Part shown: positions 1 through 8,261 of the stretch, piece by piece | Position numbering within the stretch: the stretch's first letter is position 1 | Layout of the letters: each line of letters begins with the position of its first letter | NCBI RefSeq assembly: GCF_003326795.1 | Contig: NZ_JPWI01000018.1 | Span: 1-64,000 of the forward strand | DNA: 64,000 nucleotides | Source of the DNA: Thalassospira profundimaris | Lineage (GTDB): Bacteria; Pseudomonadota; Alphaproteobacteria; Rhodospirillales; Thalassospiraceae | Direction of reading: 5' to 3' | Position numbers and translations under genes: made by a program | Notes under the pieces: generated by a model | Databases searched by the model: none | Told to the model about the DNA's origin: nothing | What the model saw: the letters and a program-made list of their open reading frames with translations, nothing else

Positions 1-2
1 AA

Positions 3-872
3 CCCTTGCGCGCGGCAAATCTTCTGGCCGGACGACCAGTTTACAAGGTCCTGAACTATTCAGCTACAGGCGGGAATGTATTTTCATCATCGGGGACGAT
101 GGTGCCAACCACCCCGCTGTCACAGGCCCCGACCAGCCTGCATAGTCTGTTTGTCTGTGCGGGCGGCCATCCATCCCAGTGGCAGGCACCGGGCATGTTG
201 CCGGGATTGCGCAGGCTTGCACGATGGGGCGTTCGGATGGGCGGTATTTCAAGCGGGGCCTATATCCTCGCCGCGGCCGGATTGCTGGGACAACGGCAAT
301 TCACCATCCACTGGGAACACGCCCCGGCTTTGATCGAAGCATTCCCCGACCTTGAACCGATGCGCGCACGCTTTGTCATTGATGGTGACCGGATCACGTG
401 TGGCGGCGGGGTGGCACCGCTTGATATGATGCATGCGATGATTGCTGAACATCTGGGCTCGGATTTCGCCACCCGCGTGTCGGACTGGTATCTGCATACC
501 CAGGTCGGTGTTTCCAGCGGGTCACAGCGCGCATCTCTTGCCGAACGCTATAACGTTCATCATGCCGGGTTGCTTCGGGTTCTCGAAAAAATGGAAACCA
601 CCATCGAAGATCCGAAATCCCGCGAAGAAATGGCACGCTTTGCCCGGCTTTCCACCCGCCAGCTTGACCGCCTGTTCGACCAGCATCTGGGAAAATCGTT
701 CCTTGAAACCTATCGGCAGGTACGTCTTGACCATGCCAATCGGCTCCTGACCCAAAGTGCACTGACCATTTCCGAGATTGCCTTTGCCACCGGATTTTCC
801 AATAGCAGCCACTTCTCGCGCAGCTACAAGGCAACCTACGGTGTCACACCAAGCGTCGCACGCGGCGACTAG
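3..872 (+). CDS. GlxA-type AraC-family transcriptional regulator, 5' end cut by the window
   Basis: The reading frame is open to the left edge, so the N-terminus is missing; the TTG at 6 is probably internal. Roughly the first 170 residues seen are the DJ-1/PfpI-like amidotransferase fold used as a sensor. In the motif that normally holds a cysteine nucleophile the sequence is GGISSGAY, with serine, as expected for a non-catalytic sensor. The last 90 residues form the two helix-turn-helix motifs of AraC/XylS proteins (ARLSTRQLDRLFDQ and IAFATGFSNSSHFSRSY). Proteins of this architecture include GbdR and CdhR, which control glycine betaine and carnitine catabolism. Its place beside amt and tdm suggests a role in methylated-amine or quaternary-amine control, but that is inference. 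It is transcribed toward amt, with 305 bp between them. Confidence 0.88.
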   Translation, partial: PLRAANLLAGRPVYKVLNYSATGGNVFSSSGTMVPTTPLSQAPTSLHSLFVCAGGHPSQWQAPGMLPGLRRLARWGVRMGGISSGAYILAAAGLLGQRQFTIHWEHAPALIEAFPDLEPMRARFVIDGDRITCGGGVAPLDMMHAMIAEHLGSDFATRVSDWYLHTQVGVSSGSQRASLAERYNVHHAGLLRVLEKMETTIEDPKSREEMARFARLSTRQLDRLFDQHLGKSFLETYRQVRLDHANRLLTQSALTISEIAFATGFSNSSHFSRSYKATYGVTPSVARGD

Positions 873-1177
873 GCAAAGCTTCCTCCACCTCCCCCGACAG
901 GACAAAGCATCCAACCAAGGGGTGCATTCCACAAACAGGGATTTCGACAGAATCGGCACGATTCAACGAGTCTGCATATTTGATATGCATCGATTCTTAT
1001 CGACTATTTTTTCATCAACACACTTATATCTAGACGTATAATACCATTAATTTATTGATTTTATTATGTTTTTTGCATCGCACAATAAAAAACACATTTG
1101 AACTTGTTCACTATGGGGAATTGATTTTTAATAAAAGGAATGTCCATCGGGGGGCATTTTGTGATGGAGAGACTAAA
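873..1177. promoter_or_regulatory. amt upstream region with a 17-bp NtrC-like palindrome at 973-989
   Basis: This 305-bp gap has no credible ORF and becomes AT-rich from about 1000. The perfect inverted repeat TGCATATTTGATATGCA (973-989) has TGCA ends nine bases apart, the same spacing as NtrC sites. It lies about 190 bp upstream of the chosen amt start, a usual enhancer distance. I did not find a convincing sigma-54 promoter (GG-N10-GC) downstream of it, so nitrogen control is only a suggestion. Confidence 0.4.
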
Positions 1178-2524
1178 ATGGAACAATCCGTACCGGAGTT
1201 GATGGCAAGGCTTGATAGCCTTGAGGCATCACTCAGCATGGCAACGACCATCAATTCCGAAGTTTTCTATTGGTGGTGTACAGCACTGATGCTGGCCATC
1301 CATGCAGGCTTCCTTGCTTATGAAATGGGTGCGTCGCGCGCAAAGAACGCGCTGGCATCGGGCATGAAAAACCTGATCGCATTCGCATTCCTTATTCCGG
1401 CCTTCTATTATATCGGCTGGTGGATTTATCTTGCGTTCCCAACCGGCTTTACCATCTCTGACGGATCAGAGGCAGGTCTGCCCTGGAGCGCGAATATGGG
1501 CCCGAACCTGACCGATAACGCATCGGGCATCTTCTATGCGGCCTTCACCCTGTTCGCAGCAACCACCGCCTCGATCATGTCGGGTTCGGTGATCGAACGT
1601 ATCCGTATTTCCGGCTTTACCATTCTTGCCCTTTTCCTTGGCTCCGTTGTCTGGGTATTTGGTGCATCCTGGGGTTGGCATCCGGATGGCTGGCTCACCA
1701 CCGAGTGGGGCCTGCACGATGTCGGCGCAGCTGGTGCCGTTCACACCATTGCCGGTTTCTTCACCCTTGGTGTTCTGATCAACCTTGGCCCGCGTATCGG
1801 TCGCTTCAATGCTGATGGCTCGGTCAACAATATCGACGGCCATAACATGCCGATGTCGCTGATCGGCCTGATGCTTATCGTTATGGGCTTCTTCGGCTTC
1901 CTTGGCGGCTGCATCATCTATACCGGCGACACGTGGATGACCATTTACAACACCCCGGCAACCTTGTCGGCATTCGCATTCAACACCCTGATGGGCGTTG
2001 CAGGCGGTATGATCGGTGCGTATCTCGTAACCCGCGATCCGTTCTGGATGATGTCTGGTGCCCTGATCGGCGTTATCTCGTCAGCTCCGGCACTTGATCT
2101 TTACTATCCGGGTCTTGCCTTCCTGATCAGCTTCGGCGGCGGTTGCATCATGCCGAAACTCAACGACATCCTCGTCGGCAAATTCAAGATCGATGATGCC
2201 GTTGGCGCAGTCGCTGTTCATGGCTTTGGCGGTGTATGGGGTCTGATCATGGCAGGCGTGTTCGCATCGGGTTATCAGAACGTTGCCGGTCCGGAGATCT
2301 CCTTTGTCGGCCAGCTTTCAAGTGCTGTCGTCTTCATGATCCTCGGTTTCGCACCGGGCTATGTCCTGTCCCTGATCCTCAAGGTTGTCGGCCTGCTTCG
2401 CGTTACCGACAAAGCTGAACTTGCAGGTCTCGACAAGGCAGAAGTCCCGGTCAGCGCATATCCGGAAAGCACTGTTCCGGCTGCATTCACCAACGACCCT
2501 GCTTCGCCGACCCCGGCTGAGTAA
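1178..2524 (+). CDS. amt: Ammonium transporter, Amt/MEP/Rh family
   Basis: A 448-residue polytopic inner-membrane protein that conducts ammonium or methylammonium. The ATG at 1178 is chosen over the upstream in-frame start at 1055 because it follows a GGAGAG ribosome-binding sequence and restores the normal family length. The first 24 residues form a polar amphipathic leader, then about 11 membrane segments follow. The pore twin histidines are visible: H189 in VHTIAG, eight residues after D181, and H348 in VAVHGFGGVWG. The sequence is well diverged from E. coli AmtB around the periplasmic vestibule (WGWHPDGW). A 54-codon membrane ORF follows after 36 bp, and tdm lies 446 bp downstream of the amt stop. 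The location suggests it handles ammonium released by methylamine breakdown, or takes up methylamine itself. Confidence 0.92.
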   Translation: MEQSVPELMARLDSLEASLSMATTINSEVFYWWCTALMLAIHAGFLAYEMGASRAKNALASGMKNLIAFAFLIPAFYYIGWWIYLAFPTGFTISDGSEAGLPWSANMGPNLTDNASGIFYAAFTLFAATTASIMSGSVIERIRISGFTILALFLGSVVWVFGASWGWHPDGWLTTEWGLHDVGAAGAVHTIAGFFTLGVLINLGPRIGRFNADGSVNNIDGHNMPMSLIGLMLIVMGFFGFLGGCIIYTGDTWMTIYNTPATLSAFAFNTLMGVAGGMIGAYLVTRDPFWMMSGALIGVISSAPALDLYYPGLAFLISFGGGCIMPKLNDILVGKFKIDDAVGAVAVHGFGGVWGLIMAGVFASGYQNVAGPEISFVGQLSSAVVFMILGFAPGYVLSLILKVVGLLRVTDKAELAGLDKAEVPVSAYPESTVPAAFTNDPASPTPAE

Positions 2525-2560
2525 TCTCGTTACCGGTTTTTCAAGACAAGGAAACTGAAA

Positions 2561-2725
2561 ATGAACACAGCTCCAATTACCAGCTGGGAAGGTGCAGAGG
2601 CCTATTTCACCTTTGCCGACAAACCGGCCCTTCTTGTGCTGTTTACGCTGATTGGTATTGGCGTATGCGTCTGGACCATCGCGTCGATGGCCAGCCATGA
2701 GAACAAAGCTTACAAAGACATGTAA
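2561..2725 (+). CDS. Small single-pass membrane protein downstream of amt (54 aa)
   Basis: I do not recognise a family. The ORF begins MNTAPITSW and ends ENKAYKDM. It has one hydrophobic segment of about 20 residues (PALLVLFTLIGIGVCVWTIA, roughly residues 23-42) between a short acidic-neutral N-terminus and a charged C-terminal tail. The start follows AAGGAAACTGAAA, a plausible ribosome-binding site. It begins 36 bp after the amt stop and ends before a strong terminator, so it should be co-transcribed with amt. Spacing, ribosome-binding site, hydrophobicity and position before the terminator all support a real gene. A role as an Amt-associated subunit is inference only. Confidence 0.68.
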   Translation: MNTAPITSWEGAEAYFTFADKPALLVLFTLIGIGVCVWTIASMASHENKAYKDM

Positions 2726-2798
2726 TCTTTGGGACTGACGGGATGTATTGCCAGCCTGCCCTGAACCCAAACGGCAATCCATCCCTTCAAGAACACGG

Positions 2799-2838
2799 CG
2801 AAAGGCCAGCGTCAAAACTGGCCTTTCGGTCTTTCTTC
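2799..2838 (+). terminator. Rho-independent terminator of the amt operon
   Basis: A perfect 11-bp stem CGAAAGGCCAG / CTGGCCTTTCG (2799-2809 and 2818-2828) with an 8-base loop is followed by a T-rich run (GTCTTTCTT). It separates amt and its small partner from tdm. Confidence 0.85.
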
Positions 2839-2970
2839 TGATGATCCCACCGGACAGATCATCACCGCGCACAGACACTCGCATCTCCCGCCCGGTTGAC
2901 CTGACAACCAACCGCACACAGCGACCAGATTGGCCTGTGCCCGCATAGATCATTCACCGCAGAGGCCACA

Positions 2971-5352
2971 ATGATCGACCTTTCCCAGTCCCTTCCTGAT
3001 CCTCATGCCGTGCGCGCCGCCCGCCCCAGCCGTATTATCAATGCTGGCCGAACCGCCATGGCACGCAACACCGAACGCCATGAAATTCCCGGTCGGGGCG
3101 CGGCCCTTATTGCGCTGCGCGAAGGCGATCAGCTGACCCTGACCAATAGCGAAGGCATGCAGACGGTCGAACTGATTGGTCTTGATCCGTCGGGTGGGTC
3201 GCTGCCATCGATCTTTGAACATCTGCCGCATGGCAAGCCCCGCGGCCTGATTGACCTTTTATCCGATCCCTATGACACAAGCCTTGTGCGCTTTGCCCAG
3301 ACACTTAAACGTCGCGATGTCGCCCTTGAAAACTGTCTTGCGCTGCGCGTCTTTGGCAATGCCAGCCCGGCGGGCGACCGGATCGACCTGACGGTGCAAT
3401 TTGATGGCTTTGTGATTATCGCCACCCCCGCACCGGTCATGCAGATTGACGCCCATAATACCGCAAGTCCGGTAAGCGTTGCGATCACACGCGCCCATCA
3501 TCACGACACCTACAGCTTTGCCCTGCCCGATCCGCTGGCTGATCCGGTCCTTGATCTGCGCATCAATGCGGCAACCGCGCGCGCCTATGAAATCAAGGCT
3601 GGCGACTATATCCAGATTCTCGATATCGACGGGCGGCAATGCACCGATTTTCAGTGCTTTGATGCCCGCAAGCTGGATCGTGGCATTCAAAACCCGCTTG
3701 ACGTCACCACCACCCGCACCCTGATGGGCCACGCCTATCCCATGCCCGGCCTTCATGCCAAATATTATGATCAGGATATGGACCCGCTGGTCGAGGTCAT
3801 TCAGGACACCTGCGGGCGACATGACGCCTTTGCCATGGCCTGTGCCGCCAAATATTACGACGATATCGGCTATCCGGGGCATGTGAACTGCACGGATAAC
3901 TTCAACGGGGCGCTTGCCGCACACGGGGTTGATCCGCGTGCTGGCTGGATGGCGATCAATTTCTTTTTCAATACCGGGATTGATGATCACGGCGTGATGT
4001 ATGCCGATCAGCCATGGTCGCGTCCGGGCGATTATGTACTTTTGCGCGCCATGACCGATCTTGTTTGCGTGTCTTCGGCCTGCCCGGATGACACCACGGC
4101 GGCCAATGGCTGGAAACCGACCGATATTCACATCCGCGCCTATGACAGCGCGGAAAAGTTCACCCATGCCGTTGCCTGGCGACCGACTGCAGAGGCCGAA
4201 GCAAAAATGACCAAGGAAACTGCCTTTCACCCGCGTTTTGCCGAACTGACCCGCAACTTCGTCGAATATAAGGGCTTCTGGCTGGCGCATGAATATACAG
4301 GCTTTGGCATGATCGAAGAATATTATGCCTGCCGGGAAAAGGCCGTCGTGATCGACCTTTCGGCTTTGCGTAAATTCGAAATCACCGGCCCCGATAGCGA
4401 AACCCTGATGCAGCATTGTCTGACCCGCAATATCAAAAAGCTCGGCATCGGTCAGGTTGTCTATTCCGCCATGTGCTATCCCCATGGCGGGATGATGGAT
4501 GACGGCACATTGCTGCGTCTGGGGCAGGACAATTTCCGCTGGATCTGCGGGGATGATTATAGTGGTGTCTGGCTGCGCGAACAGGCAACCAAACTGGGGC
4601 TTCAGGTCCTGATCCGGTCCTCGACCGATCAGATGCACAATATCGCCGTTCAGGGCCCCAAAAGCCGCGATATCCTGCGCGAGGTGATCTGGACACCACC
4701 CCACCAGCCCAAACTTGATGAAGTCGGCTGGTTCAAATTCACTATTGGCCGGATCGGTGATGCCAAGGGCGCACCGGTTGTCGTGTCGCGCACCGGCTAT
4801 ACCGGCGAACTGGGCTACGAAGTCTGGTGCCATCCCAAAGATGCCATCACGGTCTTTGATGCGATCTGGGAAGCAGGCGAACCCCATGGCCTGACCCCGA
4901 TGGGGCTTGCGGCCCTTGATATGGTGCGCATCGAAGCAGGCCTGATCTTTGCCAATTACGAATTTTCCGATCAGACCGACCCGTTCGAAGCCGGGATCGG
5001 CTTTACGGTGCCGCTGAAATCCAAGGAAGACGACTTTATCGGCCGCGATGCCCTGATCCGGCGCAAGGAACATCCGTCCCACAAACTGGTCGGGATCGAG
5101 ATTGATGGCAATGTCGCCGCCAGCCACGGCGATTGCATCCATATCGGGCGCGCCCAGATCGGGGTGATCACCAGCGCCATGCGATCCCCCATATTGGGCA
5201 AAAACATCGCCCTTGCCCGGATCGACATCGCCCATGCCGATATCGGCACCGAGGTCGAAATTGGCAAACTTGACGGTCACATGATGCGTCTTCCGGCCAA
5301 AATCACCGCCTTCCCGCATTACGACCCGGAAAAAACCAAGCCGCGCTCATAA
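2971..5352 (+). CDS. tdm: Trimethylamine N-oxide demethylase (TMAO aldolase), DUF1989-GcvT fusion
   Basis: A 793-residue cytoplasmic enzyme expected to convert TMAO to dimethylamine plus formaldehyde, with the C1 unit passed to tetrahydrofolate. About residues 170-385 form a DUF1989 domain rich in Cys and His; C281, H284, C307 and C371 are likely metal-ligand candidates. Residues 430-785 form a GcvT-type folate-binding domain (VQGPKSRDIL, SRTGYTGELGYEVW). This two-domain arrangement and length match characterised Tdm from Methylocella and Ruegeria. The context is decisive, because tmm, which makes TMAO, and dmmDABC, which consumes DMA, are immediate neighbours. The gene lies alone between two terminators and converges on tmm. 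A stray GcvT-fusion of unrelated function is possible but unlikely here. Confidence 0.9.
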   Translation: MIDLSQSLPDPHAVRAARPSRIINAGRTAMARNTERHEIPGRGAALIALREGDQLTLTNSEGMQTVELIGLDPSGGSLPSIFEHLPHGKPRGLIDLLSDPYDTSLVRFAQTLKRRDVALENCLALRVFGNASPAGDRIDLTVQFDGFVIIATPAPVMQIDAHNTASPVSVAITRAHHHDTYSFALPDPLADPVLDLRINAATARAYEIKAGDYIQILDIDGRQCTDFQCFDARKLDRGIQNPLDVTTTRTLMGHAYPMPGLHAKYYDQDMDPLVEVIQDTCGRHDAFAMACAAKYYDDIGYPGHVNCTDNFNGALAAHGVDPRAGWMAINFFFNTGIDDHGVMYADQPWSRPGDYVLLRAMTDLVCVSSACPDDTTAANGWKPTDIHIRAYDSAEKFTHAVAWRPTAEAEAKMTKETAFHPRFAELTRNFVEYKGFWLAHEYTGFGMIEEYYACREKAVVIDLSALRKFEITGPDSETLMQHCLTRNIKKLGIGQVVYSAMCYPHGGMMDDGTLLRLGQDNFRWICGDDYSGVWLREQATKLGLQVLIRSSTDQMHNIAVQGPKSRDILREVIWTPPHQPKLDEVGWFKFTIGRIGDAKGAPVVVSRTGYTGELGYEVWCHPKDAITVFDAIWEAGEPHGLTPMGLAALDMVRIEAGLIFANYEFSDQTDPFEAGIGFTVPLKSKEDDFIGRDALIRRKEHPSHKLVGIEIDGNVAASHGDCIHIGRAQIGVITSAMRSPILGKNIALARIDIAHADIGTEVEIGKLDGHMMRLPAKITAFPHYDPEKTKPRS

Positions 5353-5386
5353 TGTGAGCAACCCTCACTTTTAGCGCAAACCATCC

Positions 5387-5423
5387 AAAGCACGCCCGAC
5401 CTTCCCGTCAGGCGTGCTTTTTA
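5387..5423 (+). terminator. Terminator of tdm
   Basis: A 10-bp stem AAAGCACGCC / GGCGTGCTTT (5387-5396 and 5411-5420) with a 14-base loop, followed by TTTAC. It begins 35 bp after the tdm stop. Confidence 0.8.
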
Positions 5424-5469
5424 CTTCATGCTCCCCATCCATTTCCACGCAGCAAAAGGCATCTGGCCC

Positions 5470-5610
5470 GGTTGTGCTCCGGCCTTGCTCCGCCGCTGCT
5501 TCGGGCCTGCCCGGTCCAGCTCTGACCGTGTCCGATCCAGCTCCGACCCAAATCTGCCCCTACTCTGACACTGCTCCGCCCCTGCCCGATACTGCCCACT
5601 GCTCCGCCTC
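5470..5610. repeat. Degenerate short tandem repeats in the tdm-tmm intergenic region
   Basis: This pyrimidine-biased stretch is built from imperfect copies of CTGCCC, GCTCCG and TCTGAC words. The clearest pair is a 21-bp unit at 5506-5526 and 5527-5547, sharing TCC-ATCCAGCTC-type cores. The 11-mer ACTGCTCCGCC recurs at 5570-5580 and 5598-5608. Short ORFs on the minus strand read through it as SELDR-type repeats, but they look like by-products of the repeat. The rest of the 5353-5763 gap holds only the two terminators. Confidence 0.5.
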
Positions 5611-5670
5611 CACCCGATCCCACGCCGGGATGCCTCTGGCATCGTGCCCCCACAAAGGCAATCCTCATAC

Positions 5671-5698
5671 AAAAAGAACCCCGCGACATGCGCGGGGG
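5671..5698 (-). terminator. Terminator of the dmmDABC-tmm operon
   Basis: On the minus strand a 7-bp GC stem (CCCCGCG / CGCGGGG, 5679-5685 and 5691-5697) is followed by TTCTTTTT. It ends the operon about 65 bp after the tmm stop. Confidence 0.85.
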
Positions 5699-5763
5699 TG
5701 ACTGCGAGTTTGCTCTGCCAAGAGAAGGCCGTGCGATTATGAGTTTCTATTTAATAATAAGCG

Positions 5764-7128
5764 TTATTCTGCAGCGCTGCTTTTTAATCCGGTCTGCAAA
5801 TAGGCTTCCAGACTGTCATCAAGTTCATCGAGCCAGGGCGTATGATGGGCCGGTGACATATTGCCGGTCATAAGCGATCTGTATGACTTGTTGCGATAGC
5901 CCATAATGTCATGCGCCTTGTCATGCTCCCATTCTTCAAAGGTCTTGTTGACCCCTTCGATATCGAACATCGGATAGTCTGTCATTTCAATGAGATGGGC
6001 GGTGTAATCGCCCTGGAACCAGATCATGTCATGATCGTCTTTCAGACCCTCTTCACGGTCCCGCCAGGCCTGGCTATCGGCCTTCATTTCGTCCCTTGAT
6101 GGCAGATCAAGACGGCCCATGATGACATCACGGGCATACCATGCCTGTGCATCAAACATGTTGAAGGTATAGAACTGATCCTGCATGCCCAGATACATCA
6201 ACCTGGGGTTTTCTTCCCACACCACCCCGTTATAAAGACCCAATGGCCACAAACGGTTAGCGGTCTTCAGACGCAAATCATCGGTCAGGAACGGGAAGTG
6301 ATGCTGATAGCCGGTACACAGGATGATCGCATCGACATCCCGCGATGATCCATCCTTGAACCAGGCTGTGTTGCCCTCGACCTTGGTCAGAAGCGGTACT
6401 TCCGCCCAGTTGTCGGGCCAGTCAAAGCCGATCGGATTGGTGCGGTGACTGACAGTGACCGATTTGCAGCCATATTTATAGCATTGCGATCCGATATCCT
6501 CGGCCGAATAGGATGTACCGATGATCAGGATATCCTTGTCTTTGAATTCAAGGGCATCGCGGAAATCATGGGCATGAAGCACGCGCCCGCCAAAGGTCTC
6601 AAAGCCCGGGAATTCCGGCACATTTGGTGTCGAGAAATGCCCGTTTGCCACGATCACATAGTCAAATTCCTCGGTCGAAACCACATCATTTTTCAGATCG
6701 TGCGCGGTCACCAAAAACGTTTGGCTTTCTTCATCAAACTCAACACTGCGAACCGGGGTTCTAAACCGCACCCACGGGCGCACATTGGCCTTTTCCACCC
6801 GGCCCTTGATATAGTCCCAGATCACTGCACGCGGCGGATAGGATGCAATCGGTTTGCCGAAATGTTCCTCGAAGGTGTAATCGGCGAATTCAAGGCATTC
6901 CTTGGGCCCGTTTGACCACAGATAGCGATACATCGATCCGTGGATCGGTTCGCCATATTCATCAAGACCGGTACGCCATGTGTAGTTCCACAAACCACCC
7001 CAGTCTTCCTGACGTTCAAAACAGACGATTTCGGGGATTTCGGCCCCTTTGGCTGCTGCTGACTGGAATGCACGCATTTGCGCCATGCCCGACGGGCCGG
7101 CTCCGATGATCGCAACACGAAGTGTCAT
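5764..7128 (-). CDS. tmm: Trimethylamine monooxygenase (bacterial flavin-containing monooxygenase)
   Basis: A 454-residue FAD- and NADPH-dependent enzyme that oxidises trimethylamine to TMAO. Visible motifs are the N-terminal FAD-binding GAGPSG (9-14), the FMO fingerprint [11 protein letters not shown] (from 179), the NADPH-binding GTSYSAED (204-211) and [12 protein letters not shown], the family's C-terminal TGY motif. The stretch around [17 protein letters not shown] is characteristic of bacterial Tmm rather than of Baeyer-Villiger or N-hydroxylating FMOs. It is the last gene of dmmD-dmmA-dmmB-dmmC-tmm, 78 bp after dmmC, and ends before a strong terminator. Its product TMAO is the substrate of Tdm, encoded convergently next door. 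Confidence 0.95.
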   Translation of the reverse strand: MTLRVAIIGAGPSGMAQMRAFQSAAAKGAEIPEIVCFERQEDWGGLWNYTWRTGLDEYGEPIHGSMYRYLWSNGPKECLEFADYTFEEHFGKPIASYPPRAVIWDYIKGRVEKANVRPWVRFRTPVRSVEFDEESQTFLVTAHDLKNDVVSTEEFDYVIVANGHFSTPNVPEFPGFETFGGRVLHAHDFRDALEFKDKDILIIGTSYSAEDIGSQCYKYGCKSVTVSHRTNPIGFDWPDNWAEVPLLTKVEGNTAWFKDGSSRDVDAIILCTGYQHHFPFLTDDLRLKTANRLWPLGLYNGVVWEENPRLMYLGMQDQFYTFNMFDAQAWYARDVIMGRLDLPSRDEMKADSQAWRDREEGLKDDHDMIWFQGDYTAHLIEMTDYPMFDIEGVNKTFEEWEHDKAHDIMGYRNKSYRSLMTGNMSPAHHTPWLDELDDSLEAYLQTGLKSSAAE

Positions 7129-7206
7129 TGCCTTTGATCCCCTGATAAACCATTTTCCTTGTCCTCCCTTCGGCTGTTTTTTGTGCCGTTTTTCGTGCCT
7201 TTAGGC

Positions 7207-8247
7207 TTAGTCGGGGAAAATCCCCGGCGATGTCAGCGCACCGTCGTCAAATTGCGAAAGCCACTCGACAAGCATCGGGTGATAGCGCGACAACCCCTTG
7301 TATTCGACCAGTTCCGGACGCAGATCACGCATCACACGATGCAGGCGACGGCCCCATTTCGGCTGGGTGACGACTTCGTTCATCGCCATCAGATAGGTAC
7401 GGATCGGAAACAGGATCGCGTTCGAACGCGGCAACCGCCAGAAGGTCTGAAGTTCGACCCGAAGATGGACCTTTTCCCCGATATTTTCAGGCGTCACCGT
7501 GGTGCGATCCGGGCCCCATTTCGGGTAGTTTTCCGGGCTGGTATCGAGCCTGGGATTGACCGTCAGCGTCCAGTTCAGGCGCCGGGATGGTTGGCCTTGC
7601 GGCAGGGAAAGCAGGAATTTCAGGGCACGCTGAAACACGCCAAGTTCATGGGCCAGCGGCACAGGTGCATGCCATTCAAAAAAGTTCATGCCGATATCAA
7701 AATCAAGCGACCAGTCGGCCTGTGCGGTAATGATCCCGGCATCAAGCCACAGATTGCCATCGCGCTGATCCAGAATGGCGTGATCGCCCTGCACCTGACG
7801 ACCGATATATTCCATCGGATGGCATGGCAGGGTAGAACTGTCACCAAAGATAAAGCTGTCATCAATCTGAAGCGGCTTGTTGATCCAGTGCCAGCGATCC
7901 CCGTCAATGGTCAGCTCGAACAGATCGGGATAGTCGCGCGCCTTGGACACCATCACCAGTTCGACAAAATCCCAACCGGCTGTTTCCATATGCGGCAAGG
8001 CCTGACAACGTCCGGGATCCTCGGCCAGAACCAATGCCCGATCCTTCATTTCCGCGACATAATGTTCGTCCACGTCAAAGGCATTTTCAAACGGACTTCC
8101 GGCCCGTGTGGCGTGATGCGGTTCCACATTGGTGGAATACATATAGACGTCTTCCGGGAACGGGAACGGAAAGCGCGGAATATTGCCCGGACTGTTGGCA
8201 TAGGTGAAATCGTTGCGGAATGTCTCGTTTCTGAACTGGATGGTCAT
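7207..8247 (-). CDS. dmmC: Dimethylamine monooxygenase, heme-dependent catalytic subunit (DUF3445/HODM family)
   Basis: A 346-residue protein of the heme-dependent oxidative N-demethylase family, formerly DUF3445. These subunits carry the heme where secondary amines are N-demethylated, here dimethylamine to methylamine plus formaldehyde. Typical features are the N-terminal RFPFPFPEDVYMYS segment, the conserved CHPMEYIGRQ region and the C-terminal LFPIRTYLMAMNEV segment. Length matches the family. It lies 14 bp after dmmB and receives electrons from that reductase. The letter is assigned from gene order, which matches the published dmmDABC arrangement. The specific heme ligand is not assigned here. 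Confidence 0.88.
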   Translation of the reverse strand: MTIQFRNETFRNDFTYANSPGNIPRFPFPFPEDVYMYSTNVEPHHATRAGSPFENAFDVDEHYVAEMKDRALVLAEDPGRCQALPHMETAGWDFVELVMVSKARDYPDLFELTIDGDRWHWINKPLQIDDSFIFGDSSTLPCHPMEYIGRQVQGDHAILDQRDGNLWLDAGIITAQADWSLDFDIGMNFFEWHAPVPLAHELGVFQRALKFLLSLPQGQPSRRLNWTLTVNPRLDTSPENYPKWGPDRTTVTPENIGEKVHLRVELQTFWRLPRSNAILFPIRTYLMAMNEVVTQPKWGRRLHRVMRDLRPELVEYKGLSRYHPMLVEWLSQFDDGALTSPGIFPD

Positions 8248-8261
8248 GTTGCCAATCCCCC

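Noticed and set aside
1000..1177. Sigma-54 promoter for amt
   Set aside because: The TTGCA near 1073 lacks a GG twelve bases upstream, so the -24 element is missing.
1055..1177. N-terminal extension of Amt from the start at 1055
   Set aside because: The extra 41 residues are unlike Amt leaders, and the AT-rich DNA looks like a promoter; the ATG at 1178 has a ribosome-binding site.
3259..5319. 686-codon ORF on the minus strand opposite tdm
   Set aside because: It is a shadow of tdm caused by codon bias. It has low-complexity, family-free sequence and no ribosome-binding site, and tdm motifs are conserved on the other strand.
5421..5689. Two minus-strand ORFs of 83 and 87 codons in the tdm-tmm gap
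   Set aside because: They cover the degenerate repeat and a terminator and encode Gly/Arg/Ser repeats; no ribosome-binding site seen.
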